Origin: CAIXTV01 sp964543995
GTDB taxonomy: Bacteria > Bacteroidota > Bacteroidia > Bacteroidales > CAIXTV01
Direction of reading: 5' to 3'
Length of the DNA: 64,000 bases
Assembly: GCA_964543995.1 (NCBI GenBank)
Contig: CAZJBB010000002.1
Location: forward strand, 1 to 64,000
The notes under the pieces were generated by a model. That model was not told the DNA's origin and did not search any database. It was given only the letters and a program-made list of their open reading frames with translations. The position numbers were made by a program, and so were the translations under genes. Shown piece after piece: positions 27,394 through 36,448 of the stretch (positions are counted from its first letter, which is position 1; the number at the start of each line of letters is the position of its first letter).

Positions 27394-28194
27394 CTACCCT
27401 CCAATATTATGAAAAGCATTCGTTAGGTTATGGGTTCCACAAGGGGGTTTTTGCTGAGTGGCTTGATGTAAAGCCTCTTTAAAGCCTAATTTTCGTATAT
27501 CAAACTCAAGATCGTTGAACAAACAGGGTTTTAGTTTACCGTCAGACGTAAGTCGTAATCGAGAACAAACAGAACAATCTCCGCCACTGCCTCCTTCAAC
27601 GGTCGAAAAGCTACCGGTATGCAACTGCATTTGATGAATAAAGCGAGCTTCTAAGCCTTCTTTTTCACAAAAAGCTTTTACAGCAAGGGCATCTGCTTCC
27701 TGAGAATGCTGTTGAACCACACAATTAACTTTAATGGGAAATAAGCCTGCCAACTTTGCTGCCCTGATACCGGAGAATACTTTATTGATATCACCTCCGC
27801 GGGTAAGGGCATAAAATCGGTCTTTATCTAAGGTGTCGAGACTGATATTAATTCTATGTAAGCCCGATTCAAATAAATCTTGGGCAAAATCCTCAAGCAA
27901 TATACCATTGGTTGTGAGGGATAAGTCCTTAATGCCTTGTAAGGCGGCAATATTGCGAATCAGTTCCAAAACATTTCTTCGAATCAAAGGTTCTCCCCCT
28001 GTAATTCTCACTTTTTCAATTCCCAATTCCACGGCCACTTTTACAAAATCGAATATTTCTTCTAAGGTTAGAATTTCGGAATGTTTTAGCAATTGAACCC
28101 CCTCTTCGGGCATGCAGTAGGTACACCTGAGGTTGCAACGATCCGTGACTGAAATTCTCAGATAGTTGATTTTTCGGTTAAATGAGTCGTACAT
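27394..28194 (-). CDS. moaA: Compact GTP 3',8-cyclase MoaA
   Basis: 266 residues, about 60 shorter than typical MoaA. The radical SAM cluster is C20, C24, C27 (TDRCNLRCTYCMPE), with GGEPL at 66-70. The second cluster is C207, C210, C224 (CSVCSRLRLTSDGKLKPC), with the canonical CX2CX13C spacing and the substrate Arg pair in SRLRL, and the C-terminus ends in the required GG (FHNIGG). The missing residues fall between RFIHQMQ and CSVC. It makes the first intermediate of molybdopterin from GTP. Its start overlaps the moeA end by 17 bases. moaC is not in the window. Confidence 0.92.
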   Translation of the reverse strand: MYDSFNRKINYLRISVTDRCNLRCTYCMPEEGVQLLKHSEILTLEEIFDFVKVAVELGIEKVRITGGEPLIRRNVLELIRNIAALQGIKDLSLTTNGILLEDFAQDLFESGLHRINISLDTLDKDRFYALTRGGDINKVFSGIRAAKLAGLFPIKVNCVVQQHSQEADALAVKAFCEKEGLEARFIHQMQLHTGSFSTVEGGSGGDCSVCSRLRLTSDGKLKPCLFNDLEFDIRKLGFKEALHQATQQKPPCGTHNLTNAFHNIGG

Positions 28195-29356
28195 GCACTA
28201 AACTTTCTTTCGGAATATAAGTAGTGTGTTCATCAACAATCATCAATCCTTGAGCATTTACCATTGCAGAAATATGTGCCGAACCATGGTAGGAAATAGG
28301 TAAAACAGTGCCATCAGCCTCAAAAGAAACAGGAACTAAAGATTTTCTATCCCTTTTAGGAATCGAGAAATCGGTTTTTATGGGCATTTGAAAAGAAGGA
28401 AGGGAAGGTTGCCGGCAGCCCATAAATTTAAAAATAAAGGGCTTTACCAACAGTTCCGTTTGTACCAAGGAAGAAATTGGATTTCCGGGAAGTCCAAAAC
28501 ACCATTTGTTATTCATGTTCCAAAAAGTGGTAGGTTTCCCCGGCTGAACAGCAATGCTGTCGAAAACGCAGTTGAACCCTATCTTTTTTAAAACCGAAGG
28601 AATAAAATCGAAATCCCCCATGGAAACTCCGCCTGACAGAATGATGATATCTGAAGTATTCATTACCTCAAGTATCTTTCTTTCGGAAGTTTCTTCATCG
28701 TCCGAAATAATACCCCCATAGTTCGCGGAAATTCCAATTTGCTGCAACTGACTGATAATTTGAGAAGCATTCCCGTTCCTTATTTGTGAATTTATGGGTA
28801 ATACCTCCGGCTCAACCAATTCGTTTCCTGTACTGAAAACACAGGCCCTTGGTTTTATATAGACTTCAGGATGCGTATATCCCATCGAGGCCATCATGGC
28901 AATATGTCGAGGCTGAATGGCGATTCCTTTTGGAACTACCACTTGTCCCTTGGTAATATCTTCTGCTTGGTAAGAAATGTTGTTGTTGGTTTTACTTCCC
29001 GTGAAAGAAATCCTGTTTTCTCCACAGGGGCTTGTTTCTTCCACTTTAATCACACAATCGGCACCCAAGGGAATGGGCGCGCCGGTCATAATTTTTGCGC
29101 ATTGAAGTTGGGCTATGGTTTTTTCAGGAAAAACCCCTGCCGGTATCACTTCAATCACTTCAAGAGGTTGATGAAGGTCTGCCCTCCTACAAGCATAACC
29201 ATCCATGGCCGATTTATCAAATGGAGGCATATTGATGTCTGCAATTACATCTTTTGCCAATACACGATTCAAGGAATGAAGCAGTTCAACTTTTTCGCTG
29301 GTGGGCTCCAAGACAACGTCTAAAACCTTTGAAATAGCAGATTCGTATGAAATCAT
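28178..29356 (-). CDS. moeA: Molybdopterin molybdenumtransferase MoeA
   Basis: 392 residues. It inserts molybdate into adenylylated molybdopterin. Motifs: PPFDKSAMDGYACR (N-terminal), GAPIPLGADCVIKVEET, VFSTGNELVEP, GGVSMGDFDF in the MPT-binding domain and GLPGNPISSLV. Domain order is that of normal MoeA. It overlaps moaA (17 bases) and the HD protein gene (4 bases), so the three are translated from one message. Confidence 0.95.
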   Translation of the reverse strand: MISYESAISKVLDVVLEPTSEKVELLHSLNRVLAKDVIADINMPPFDKSAMDGYACRRADLHQPLEVIEVIPAGVFPEKTIAQLQCAKIMTGAPIPLGADCVIKVEETSPCGENRISFTGSKTNNNISYQAEDITKGQVVVPKGIAIQPRHIAMMASMGYTHPEVYIKPRACVFSTGNELVEPEVLPINSQIRNGNASQIISQLQQIGISANYGGIISDDEETSERKILEVMNTSDIIILSGGVSMGDFDFIPSVLKKIGFNCVFDSIAVQPGKPTTFWNMNNKWCFGLPGNPISSLVQTELLVKPFIFKFMGCRQPSLPSFQMPIKTDFSIPKRDRKSLVPVSFEADGTVLPISYHGSAHISAMVNAQGLMIVDEHTTYIPKESLVHVRLI

Positions 29357-30159
29357 GAAGAAAACTCCTTTTGTAAATTCAACCTTTCTGCAACATAGGT
29401 TTCAATATGTTCAACAACATCCTGAATGGGTTTTTCCTTGGGTAAAGTGGAGGCAATCAGCTCTATATACTTCCCATTCAATATTTTTAATAAGCTAAAG
29501 TTAAAATGGATGTCGAAAACCCAACCCAATTGTACCAGCTTAAAGTCGTTCAAAGTACTCATCAGTTTAAAATCGACAATACAGTTATTTTTCAATTGTT
29601 CACAAATAGTGGAGGAATATTCAGGAAGATTGGGCAAAGAAAGTTCGATAGCCGAATTGTTGTTTTTTAAATTTTGATAGTGGTGGGAGGTTAAATTTAA
29701 AATATCCAATTTATCTGTATCGCGAATCATTTTTACAAAAAACAACAATTCTTTGTTGCGAATGGCGGGAATGCTTTTGGCATTATGAAGTTGAATGGCT
29801 TTTAAAATCAAGGTAGCCGTTTCTTCCGGCAAAACACTCAATACTTTATTGGATTTCAGTATTTTAACGCCCAATAATGCATGGTTTTCGGTTTTTGCAT
29901 CCAAGAAGGACCCGTATTTTCTGAATTGTTCCCATCGTCCAATATCATGAAAAAGGGCAATGATATGGGCTATTCTTAGCTGGTTGGCATTGAGTCTGAG
30001 ACTTTTTCCCAAAGCGAGCATTTCGGAGCAAACGGCTTGGGTGTGCTTAGATTTTATGGCATAACCATTCGGTTTATCCGAATTTTCATGAGAAAAACCT
30101 GAAATATAATTATGATACCAGTTTTCGAGACTGGCAAGGGTTTTGGGCGAAATTTGCAT
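29353..30159 (-). CDS. HD domain phosphohydrolase
   Basis: 268 residues. Metal-binding residues of the HD fold: H39 (KSKHTQAV), H71-D72 (ALFHDIGRWEQF), H93 (ENHALLG) and D147/D149 (RDTDKLDIL). The family includes nucleotide and cyclic-nucleotide phosphohydrolases; nothing here fixes the substrate. It shares a message with moeA and moaA, overlapping moeA by 4 bases, which suggests a task linked to cofactor synthesis or simply shared transcription. Confidence 0.75.
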   Translation of the reverse strand: MQISPKTLASLENWYHNYISGFSHENSDKPNGYAIKSKHTQAVCSEMLALGKSLRLNANQLRIAHIIALFHDIGRWEQFRKYGSFLDAKTENHALLGVKILKSNKVLSVLPEETATLILKAIQLHNAKSIPAIRNKELLFFVKMIRDTDKLDILNLTSHHYQNLKNNNSAIELSLPNLPEYSSTICEQLKNNCIVDFKLMSTLNDFKLVQLGWVFDIHFNFSLLKILNGKYIELIASTLPKEKPIQDVVEHIETYVAERLNLQKEFSS

Positions 30160-30175
30160 GAAGACGCAAGCAGTA

Positions 30176-31585
30176 TTATTTATTTTTATGAGAATAATTT
30201 TTCATGAAATCTTCAAGTTGATCCGAGCCAATCCTTTTGGCAATCACCTTTTTATCTTTGTCAAGAATAAAGATAACCGGTGTACTGTAAATGTCATAAA
30301 TATCTCGATAGTCTACATTGGCTGAGGTTCCGGTAACGCTGTACCATGTATGATTATGCTCTGAAATATACTTTTTCCAACGGGCTAAATCAGAATCAAT
30401 ATCGATGGCAAAAACTTCTATGCCGTATTCCTTTTTATACTTATCGTAAAAATCTTTAATGAGGGGAAGTTCTTTTTTACAATGTCCGCAATCGGTATCC
30501 CAGAAAATCAGAAAAGTATAATTTGCTTTTAGGTTATAAAATGATACATACCGATTATTGCTATCAGGCATGATTAATTCAGGTGCTTTTTTCCCAATCA
30601 TGGTAGAACGTATCCTTTCGGCTCTTTTAATCATGTTTTCGTTGGTAGAAGGACTTGCCCACCAGGCTTTATTGGTTTTGTAGTAGGCGTCAACCATGTC
30701 AACAAAAACGGCGTCAAATCCCATGATTTTGGAAGTTTCGTAATTATAAGTAACAAACCAAACCATGTATTTGAATAGGTCTCCTTTTTCATAGGTTCTG
30801 TCAATCAGGCTCTTGGCTTCTTTGGTAATGGTGTCCGGCGATTGAATGACCACTTTATCAAAGTAATTGGCTAGCTTTTCATGAAACATAGGGGTCCGAA
30901 GCATACGACTGTCCATCAAATCATAATTATCCCAATAATGGTTTTTGTAATAGTAATAGGACCAAATAGAATCTTTTTTACCATTAGGCAAGGTGGGAGG
31001 ATCCGGTACTTTGATTTCTTCGGTACATTTCAGTACTTTTACCCAAAGGCTGTTGGGATAGTTCTTTTTAATCGAATCTTGGAAAGAAATCACGGTTTTA
31101 ATAATTTCATCCATTTTGGCTCTATAAAATGCTGCGGAATCCTTATTGTCTTTAGTTCTTCCATAAGCATCTTGGTAAGGTTTAATTTTAAGTTGATTGC
31201 TAACACTCACTTGCTGATAATCAAAGAAGACTTTGTTTTCGATGGACCCTTTTACTTTCATGTGCCCAATATAATTTGAGGTATCGGTTTCAAACTGAAT
31301 TTGTTGTTCTTTATCGATTATAAAATCAAATAGGTGCTTTTTGTTCATGGCAAGCAGATAAATGCCTCCCGATAAAGTATCACTGCCTTTAAAAACAATG
31401 TTTCCTTTGGAGTCGGCAAAAGCAGAATCAATTAAGGTTTGATACTTTCCATAATAAACCGCAATTTGAAATAAACTATCATGGGCTCCATTAATTTTAA
31501 ATTTAATATTATACCCCTGAGAGAAAACTTGAGCAGATAGGGCAAAAAGAAAAACGAAAGCAATGCTTTTTACAATTTTGTTCAT
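30176..31585 (-). CDS. Secreted TlpA-like thioredoxin with DUF4369/DUF5106-type N-terminus
   Basis: 469 residues from ATG 31585 (MNKIVKS), preferred over upstream starts because it places the signal peptide (FVFLFALSAQVFSQ) at the N-terminus. Residues 24-115 resemble DUF4369, 130-325 resemble DUF5106, and the last 140 form a thioredoxin domain with the redox pair C366/C369 in FWDTDCGHCKKELP and the cis-Pro region IYSTPVIFIL. It should reduce disulfides in the periplasm. It lies 16 bases before the HD gene and may head the Mo-cofactor operon. Confidence 0.85.
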   Translation of the reverse strand: MNKIVKSIAFVFLFALSAQVFSQGYNIKFKINGAHDSLFQIAVYYGKYQTLIDSAFADSKGNIVFKGSDTLSGGIYLLAMNKKHLFDFIIDKEQQIQFETDTSNYIGHMKVKGSIENKVFFDYQQVSVSNQLKIKPYQDAYGRTKDNKDSAAFYRAKMDEIIKTVISFQDSIKKNYPNSLWVKVLKCTEEIKVPDPPTLPNGKKDSIWSYYYYKNHYWDNYDLMDSRMLRTPMFHEKLANYFDKVVIQSPDTITKEAKSLIDRTYEKGDLFKYMVWFVTYNYETSKIMGFDAVFVDMVDAYYKTNKAWWASPSTNENMIKRAERIRSTMIGKKAPELIMPDSNNRYVSFYNLKANYTFLIFWDTDCGHCKKELPLIKDFYDKYKKEYGIEVFAIDIDSDLARWKKYISEHNHTWYSVTGTSANVDYRDIYDIYSTPVIFILDKDKKVIAKRIGSDQLEDFMKNYSHKNK

Positions 31586-31729
31586 AACCATTAAATTTAT
31601 AAAATGAATGCAAATGTAACAATCTTGTAGCTTTAAGTGGCTATCCATTAAAAGTTTTTAACATAAATAAAATCTTTATAACGTTTCTATAAAAAAACCC
31701 ATTAGTTTTGTATGGTAAAATAAAAACTT

Positions 31730-33169
31730 ATGCTACCTCAGCTACTTCGGTACCGGAAATGGATTTTTATTATTGGAATTCTTTTCTGCTTTCAAAATAC
31801 ATATTCTCAAAACAAGTGGAATCTGGAACAGTGTATAGATTATGCGCTCAAAAACAACATTCAAATTAAACAGCAATCGCTGAATTTAGATTTGGCAAAA
31901 AGCAATCTTTGGCAAAGCAAAATGACTTTACTGCCCACCCTTAATGGGGGTATTACACATGCCTATAATTATGGCAGAACGGTGGATAGATACACCAACC
32001 AGTTTGCTACTTCCGAAGTGCAGTCCGATAACTTTTATCTCAATTCTAACTTTGTTCTTTTCAATGGGTTTCAATTGCTAAACACCGTATTGCAAAACCG
32101 TTTAAATCTACAGGCAAGTAAGTACGATGTCGAGAAAATGAAAAATGATGTGGCACTCAATGTGGCAACAGCCTATTTGAATGTGCTATTTGCCATCGAA
32201 AATTCCGAAAACACCCAGAAACAGTTAGAAATTAGCGAGTTGCAACTCAAGCGCACCCAAAAGCTATTCGAGGTCGAAACCATTTCCAAGGGAGATTTTT
32301 TAAATATTGTTTCTCAGGTTTCCTCTGAACAAGTTCAGGTGGTGAATGCCCAAAACATGCTCGACATGGCTTACCTCACTTTAAAGCAAATGCTAAATCT
32401 GAATGTTGCCGAATCTTTTGAAATAGAAAAACCGACTATTTCTATTGCCACCGATAAGTTCTTTTTAGAAAAACCCGAAAATATTTACAATAACGCCTTA
32501 GGCAACCAACCTGAAATTAAAAGTTATAACTTGAAGCAACAAAGTGCTCAAAAAGGCTTGGCTATTGCCAGAGGTGCGCGCTATCCTTCATTAAGCATTC
32601 AGGGGTCTTATGGTACAGGATATTCGGGTGCCAGCCAGGAATTGGTTTTACCTGCAACATTGAATGGGTTTTCTCCCATTGGATTCACGGGTGCCGGAGA
32701 TACCGTATATAGCCCTAATTACGAGTATAATTACCGTAAAAAGCCTTTTAAAGACCAAATTCGTGATAATGATAATAAGTCCATTGGTTTTTACCTAAGC
32801 GTTCCTGTTTTCAACGGATGGAGAACCAATAGCGAGATAAAAAGAGCAAAAATCAATTTGACCAATTCACAATATACGTTGCAGTTAGCCAAAGACCAAT
32901 TGAACAAAACCATACAACAAGCTTATGCCGATGCTTTGGCTGCCTTTAAAAAACACGAGGCAGGTGTAAAAGCAGTAGAAGCCATGGAAGAATCTTTTAA
33001 ATATTTTCAACAAAAATTCGATGTAGGTATGGTCAATTCAGTTGATTATAACGATGCCAAAACCAAGCTGTTTAAAGCGAAGTCGGATCTGCTTCAGGCT
33101 AAATATGAATTTTTGTTTAAAGCAAAAGTTATCGATTTTTATATGGGTAAACCCTTGTCACTTAAATAA
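31730..33169 (+). CDS. TolC family outer membrane channel
   Basis: 479 residues. Signal peptide (FIIGILFCFQNTYSQ), then two outer-membrane efflux repeats: WNLEQCIDYALKNNIQIKQQ opens the first, and the second begins near NIYNNALGNQPEIKSYN with ending QQKFDVGMVNSVDYNDAK. Long helical coiled segments are apparent. It forms the outer-membrane duct of a tripartite exporter with the adaptor encoded 8 bases downstream. A TAGTTTTG box (31703-31710) may be the -7 element. Confidence 0.92.
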   Translation: MLPQLLRYRKWIFIIGILFCFQNTYSQNKWNLEQCIDYALKNNIQIKQQSLNLDLAKSNLWQSKMTLLPTLNGGITHAYNYGRTVDRYTNQFATSEVQSDNFYLNSNFVLFNGFQLLNTVLQNRLNLQASKYDVEKMKNDVALNVATAYLNVLFAIENSENTQKQLEISELQLKRTQKLFEVETISKGDFLNIVSQVSSEQVQVVNAQNMLDMAYLTLKQMLNLNVAESFEIEKPTISIATDKFFLEKPENIYNNALGNQPEIKSYNLKQQSAQKGLAIARGARYPSLSIQGSYGTGYSGASQELVLPATLNGFSPIGFTGAGDTVYSPNYEYNYRKKPFKDQIRDNDNKSIGFYLSVPVFNGWRTNSEIKRAKINLTNSQYTLQLAKDQLNKTIQQAYADALAAFKKHEAGVKAVEAMEESFKYFQQKFDVGMVNSVDYNDAKTKLFKAKSDLLQAKYEFLFKAKVIDFYMGKPLSLK

Positions 33170-33177
33170 ATACTAAA

Positions 33178-34572
33178 ATGACCGGAAAAAAGAAAAAAAT
33201 CATTCGTTTTTTAATTATTGGAGTTGTTGCCTTTGTTATTATACTCGTAATATTGAAAAAATCTGGTGTTATTTCCAGCGAAGAAGCCACCAAAGTTACG
33301 GTAGAAGCGGTTCAAAAACACAATATCGTGGAGACGGTTTCTGCGAGCGGCAAAGTTCAACCCGAAGTGGAGGTTAAAATTAGCCCCGACGTTTCCGGTG
33401 AACTTATTGAATTATTGGTTAAAGAGGGAGATAAAGTAACGAAAGGACAGTTGTTAGCCAAAATCAAACCCGATTTTTACGAAGCCTCTTATGAACAATC
33501 TGTGGCCAGTTCAAACGGTGCCAAGGCCAATTTGGCAAATTCCAACGCAAGGTTGATTCAAGTAAAAGCTCAATTATTGAATTCCAAAGCGGTATACGAG
33601 CGTAATGAAAAACTATGGAAACAGCAGGTCATTTCAGCAGCAGAATGGGATGCTGCAAAAGCAGCCTATGAAGTGGCCAAGGCCGAATTGGAAGCTTCTG
33701 AACAAACCGTTCAAGGTGCCGATTTCAATTTAAAAAATGCCTTAGCCATAGTAAAACAGTCGAAAGATAATTTAAATAAAACCGCCATTTACGCCCCGGT
33801 AGATGGCACCATTTCTAAACTCAGTGCCGAAAAAGGAGAAAGGGTTGTTGGAGCTTCTCAGTTTTCTGCGCCTGAAATCCTCCGTATTGCGAATCTCAAC
33901 GAAATGGAAGTAAAAGTAAGCGTGAATGAAAACGACATTGTTAGGGTGCATTTGGGCGACACCGCTTTGGTTGAAGTAGATGCTTATCTAAAAAGAAAGT
34001 TTAAGGGCGTGGTGACTTCCATTGCCAATTCAGCCAATTCTTCCGGTTTGGGCGTAGACCAAGTGACCAATTTCGATGTAAAAATTCGAATTTTAAGAGA
34101 CTCCTACCTCGATTTAATTCCAAAAGACAATCCCAATCTTTCCCCGTTTCGCCCTGGTATGTCTGCAACCGTGGATATTCAAACGGCCAGTGTTTACAGT
34201 GTAATCTCAGTTCCAATTCAAGCGGTGGCAAGCCGAGATAATGCTAAAGGCATTGTGAAAGACACTAAAAATCCACCTATGGAAAATGAAGACCAGCCTA
34301 AAGTGGTTTCCGAAAAAAACAAACAGGATAAGGTTAAAACAAATGAATCAGCCGAATATGTTTTTGTTTTTGAAAATGGAATCGTAAAAATGACCAAAGT
34401 TAAAACCGGAATTCAAGACAATAGCTTTATTCAAATTCTGGAGGGCTTAAAAGAAAACCAACAAGTGGTTACCGGTCCGTATAAGGCCGTTTCAAAAACC
34501 CTAAAGGATGGCGATAAGGTTAAAATGACCGACAAGAAAGACCTTTTCAATCCAAAAGATAAAACAGAGTAA
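33178..34572 (+). CDS. HlyD/MacA-like periplasmic efflux adaptor
   Basis: 464 residues. One N-terminal membrane helix, then a biotinyl-lipoyl-like half motif (VEVKISPDVSGELIELLVKE), an alpha-helical hairpin (about 100-205), the second half motif (IYAPVDGTISKL) and beta-barrel/membrane-proximal domains. A charged insert (KNPPMENEDQPKVVSEKNKQ) separates the latter. It bridges an inner-membrane pump to the TolC-like channel. In MacAB-type operons an ABC ATPase and permease follow; here the next gene is tsaB, so the pump is encoded elsewhere. Confidence 0.9.
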   Translation: MTGKKKKIIRFLIIGVVAFVIILVILKKSGVISSEEATKVTVEAVQKHNIVETVSASGKVQPEVEVKISPDVSGELIELLVKEGDKVTKGQLLAKIKPDFYEASYEQSVASSNGAKANLANSNARLIQVKAQLLNSKAVYERNEKLWKQQVISAAEWDAAKAAYEVAKAELEASEQTVQGADFNLKNALAIVKQSKDNLNKTAIYAPVDGTISKLSAEKGERVVGASQFSAPEILRIANLNEMEVKVSVNENDIVRVHLGDTALVEVDAYLKRKFKGVVTSIANSANSSGLGVDQVTNFDVKIRILRDSYLDLIPKDNPNLSPFRPGMSATVDIQTASVYSVISVPIQAVASRDNAKGIVKDTKNPPMENEDQPKVVSEKNKQDKVKTNESAEYVFVFENGIVKMTKVKTGIQDNSFIQILEGLKENQQVVTGPYKAVSKTLKDGDKVKMTDKKDLFNPKDKTE

Positions 34573-34581
34573 GCGTTTTTG

Positions 34582-35292
34582 ATGCCTTTAATCCTTTATA
34601 TTGAAACCGCAACTCAGGTTTGCTCAGTTGCCCTTTCTAACGGGCTTGAAATTCTTTCGTTGGCAGAAACCCATTTGGCAAACTCTCACTCCTCATTAAT
34701 TGCACCTTATATCGAAAAAGTATGCAAGGATGTTTCGGTTGATTATAAAAGCTTGGATGCAGTTTGTGTGAGCAAGGGCCCCGGCTCCTATACCGGTCTT
34801 CGCATTGGTGTATCAGCCGCAAAGGGCTTGTGTTATGCACTTCAAAAACCTTTGTTGTCGGTAAGTACATTAGAATCCATGGCGCAATCCTTTCTTCAAT
34901 CGAATCATTACCTTCCTTGGGGTTCCGAATCGAATGTCTTGTTATGCCCAATGATTGATGCCCGTCGAATGGAGGTGTATAGTGCCCTCTACGACGCTTC
35001 TCTCAATGAACGTTGTGCTGTAGATGCAGTAATTATTAATACGGATTCTTTTGCCGAATATTTATCCAATCATAAAATTTTGTTTTTCGGCGATGGCGCT
35101 TCTAAATGCAAAGAATATATTCAGCACACAAATGCTTTCTTTTTCGATGATTTCCGGCCCTCTGCTACCGGGATGGTTTCAATTGCTGTCGATAAATTTG
35201 AAAACAAGAAATTTGAAGATCTGGCGTATTTCGAACCCTTTTATTTGAAAGAATTTATTGCCGGGAAGCCTAAAGTGAAAGGGCTGAATTAA
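34582..35292 (+). CDS. tsaB: tRNA threonylcarbamoyladenosine synthesis protein TsaB
   Basis: 236 residues from ATG 34582. An ASKHA-fold protein: ILYIETATQVCSVALS, HSSLIAPYIEKV, and GPGSYTGLRIGVSAAKGLCYAL are the TsaB signatures. It supports TsaD and TsaE in making t6A37 of tRNAs that read ANN codons. It follows the efflux adaptor by 9 bases, so is probably read through from that operon. Its end overlaps the Rrf2 gene by 4 bases tail to tail. Confidence 0.93.
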   Translation: MPLILYIETATQVCSVALSNGLEILSLAETHLANSHSSLIAPYIEKVCKDVSVDYKSLDAVCVSKGPGSYTGLRIGVSAAKGLCYALQKPLLSVSTLESMAQSFLQSNHYLPWGSESNVLLCPMIDARRMEVYSALYDASLNERCAVDAVIINTDSFAEYLSNHKILFFGDGASKCKEYIQHTNAFFFDDFRPSATGMVSIAVDKFENKKFEDLAYFEPFYLKEFIAGKPKVKGLN

Positions 35293-35699
35293 TATCCGGT
35301 ACCAATATAACTGCTTAGTTTTTGTTCTGCCAAGTATTCTTTTAATTGCATAGACACATTGTCCACAATTCCGCCAACCAAACATTTATTAAAAGCACAA
35401 ATCTGATTATCCACCGGGCAACCCCCATGTTGAATGGGCCCTTCAATGGATTCGTAAACGTCTAAAATACTAATATCTTGAGGGGGCTTGTTAAGCTCAA
35501 ATCCCCCTGCCGGGCCCCGTGTAGATTTTACCATGCCATCTTTTACCAACCGCTGCATTACTTTTGCTAAATGGTTTTTAGATGAGCTCGTGTCCTGGGC
35601 AATGGATTGTACATTTACAATTTTATCTGACCTTGCAATAATAACCATTGCATGTATCGCTAATGAAGACGCCTCAGATAAGTGGACAATTCTAGACAT
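35289..35699 (-). CDS. Rrf2 family transcriptional regulator with Fe-S-type cysteines
   Basis: 136 residues. Winged helix with ASSLAIHAMVIIAR, KNHLAKVMQRLVKDGMV and the wing RGPAGGFELNKPP. C94, C101 and C106 (GGCPVDNQICAFNKC) have nearly the spacing of the [2Fe-2S]/[4Fe-4S] ligands of IscR and NsrR (C-X5-C-X5-C), here X6 and X4. It probably senses nitric oxide, iron-sulfur status or redox state. A perfect palindrome at 35811-35824 upstream may be its own operator. No Fe-S assembly genes adjoin. Confidence 0.88.
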   Translation of the reverse strand: MSRIVHLSEASSLAIHAMVIIARSDKIVNVQSIAQDTSSSKNHLAKVMQRLVKDGMVKSTRGPAGGFELNKPPQDISILDVYESIEGPIQHGGCPVDNQICAFNKCLVGGIVDNVSMQLKEYLAEQKLSSYIGTGY

Positions 35700-36144
35700 A
35701 AGATAAATATTTATTAAAAAATTAAATCAATGCAAATATACATATCTTTTAAATAATTCAATACCAAATTAATCATATAGAAAAAATATTTTAACAAATA
35801 ATCTATATGGTGGAAATAATTCCATGTAGTTATTTTTGTCCAACCATCAGTTCTTATTTTTAATTATTCATTTCCCCAAAGGACGGTTGACTGTTTCCGC
35901 AAAGCAACAATGATGTTTTTTCTTCCATGACTTGGGTGTCTATTCCAAAACAGAGGCAAGGATACCGATATGAGGTACGCAGAAATTTTATAAATAATCC
36001 AAGGTAAATGCATAAAAAGAAGGGGTAAATCATTAAATTTTAGTTTTTTATGCAAATAACTTTTTTTTATTTGAAAAACATGTATATTTGCAACCCCAAA
36101 TCGAAGCGAAAAAAATATTGTAAATTATATAAAACCAAATAGAT
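35700..36144. other. Control region between the Rrf2 gene and HU
   Basis: AT-rich and noncoding by eye. TGGAA-ATAA-TTCCA (35811-35824) is a perfect palindrome, about 110 bases upstream of the Rrf2 start. CATATAG and CTATATG (about 35774-35809) form a wider inverted repeat around it on the left. A TATATTTG box at 36083-36090 is a probable -7 element for the HU gene. A 63-codon minus-strand frame at 35864-36055 shows no recognisable protein. Confidence 0.55.
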
Positions 36145-36429
36145 ATGACTAAAGCAGAAATTGTAACAGAAATTTCTAACAAAACAGGAATTGAAAAAGT
36201 AACCGTTCAGGCAACTGTTGAAGCTTTTATGAATTCAGTAAAGAGCTCACTTAACAAAGGAGATAATGTTTATCTTCGCGGATTTGGCAGCTTTATCGTT
36301 AAGAAAAGAGCAGAAAAAACCGGTAGAAATATTTCGAAAAACACCACCATCGTTATTCCTGCCCATAACATTCCTGCATTTAAACCTGCTAAGACTTTTG
36401 TTCTTACAGTTAAAACCAAAGTGAAATAA
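36145..36429 (+). CDS. HU/IHF family DNA-binding protein
   Basis: 94 residues, normal length. MTKAEIVTEISNKTGIEK starts the helical dimer part; VYLRGFGSFIVKKRAEKTGR and the arm (NISKNTTIVIPAHNIPAFKP) complete the histone-like fold with the conserved arm proline (near PAHNIPAFKP). It bends and compacts DNA. A -7 box lies about 55 bases upstream, and a very short basic-peptide gene follows 19 bases downstream before a strong terminator. Confidence 0.95.
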   Translation: MTKAEIVTEISNKTGIEKVTVQATVEAFMNSVKSSLNKGDNVYLRGFGSFIVKKRAEKTGRNISKNTTIVIPAHNIPAFKPAKTFVLTVKTKVK

Positions 36430-36448
36430 TAATTTTAAAATATAAGCC

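Noticed and set aside
35864..36055. 63-codon minus-strand frame in the HU control region
   Set aside because: Composition resembles noncoding AT-rich DNA; no signal peptide or domain. mutY, which might be expected near HU, is not recognisable.
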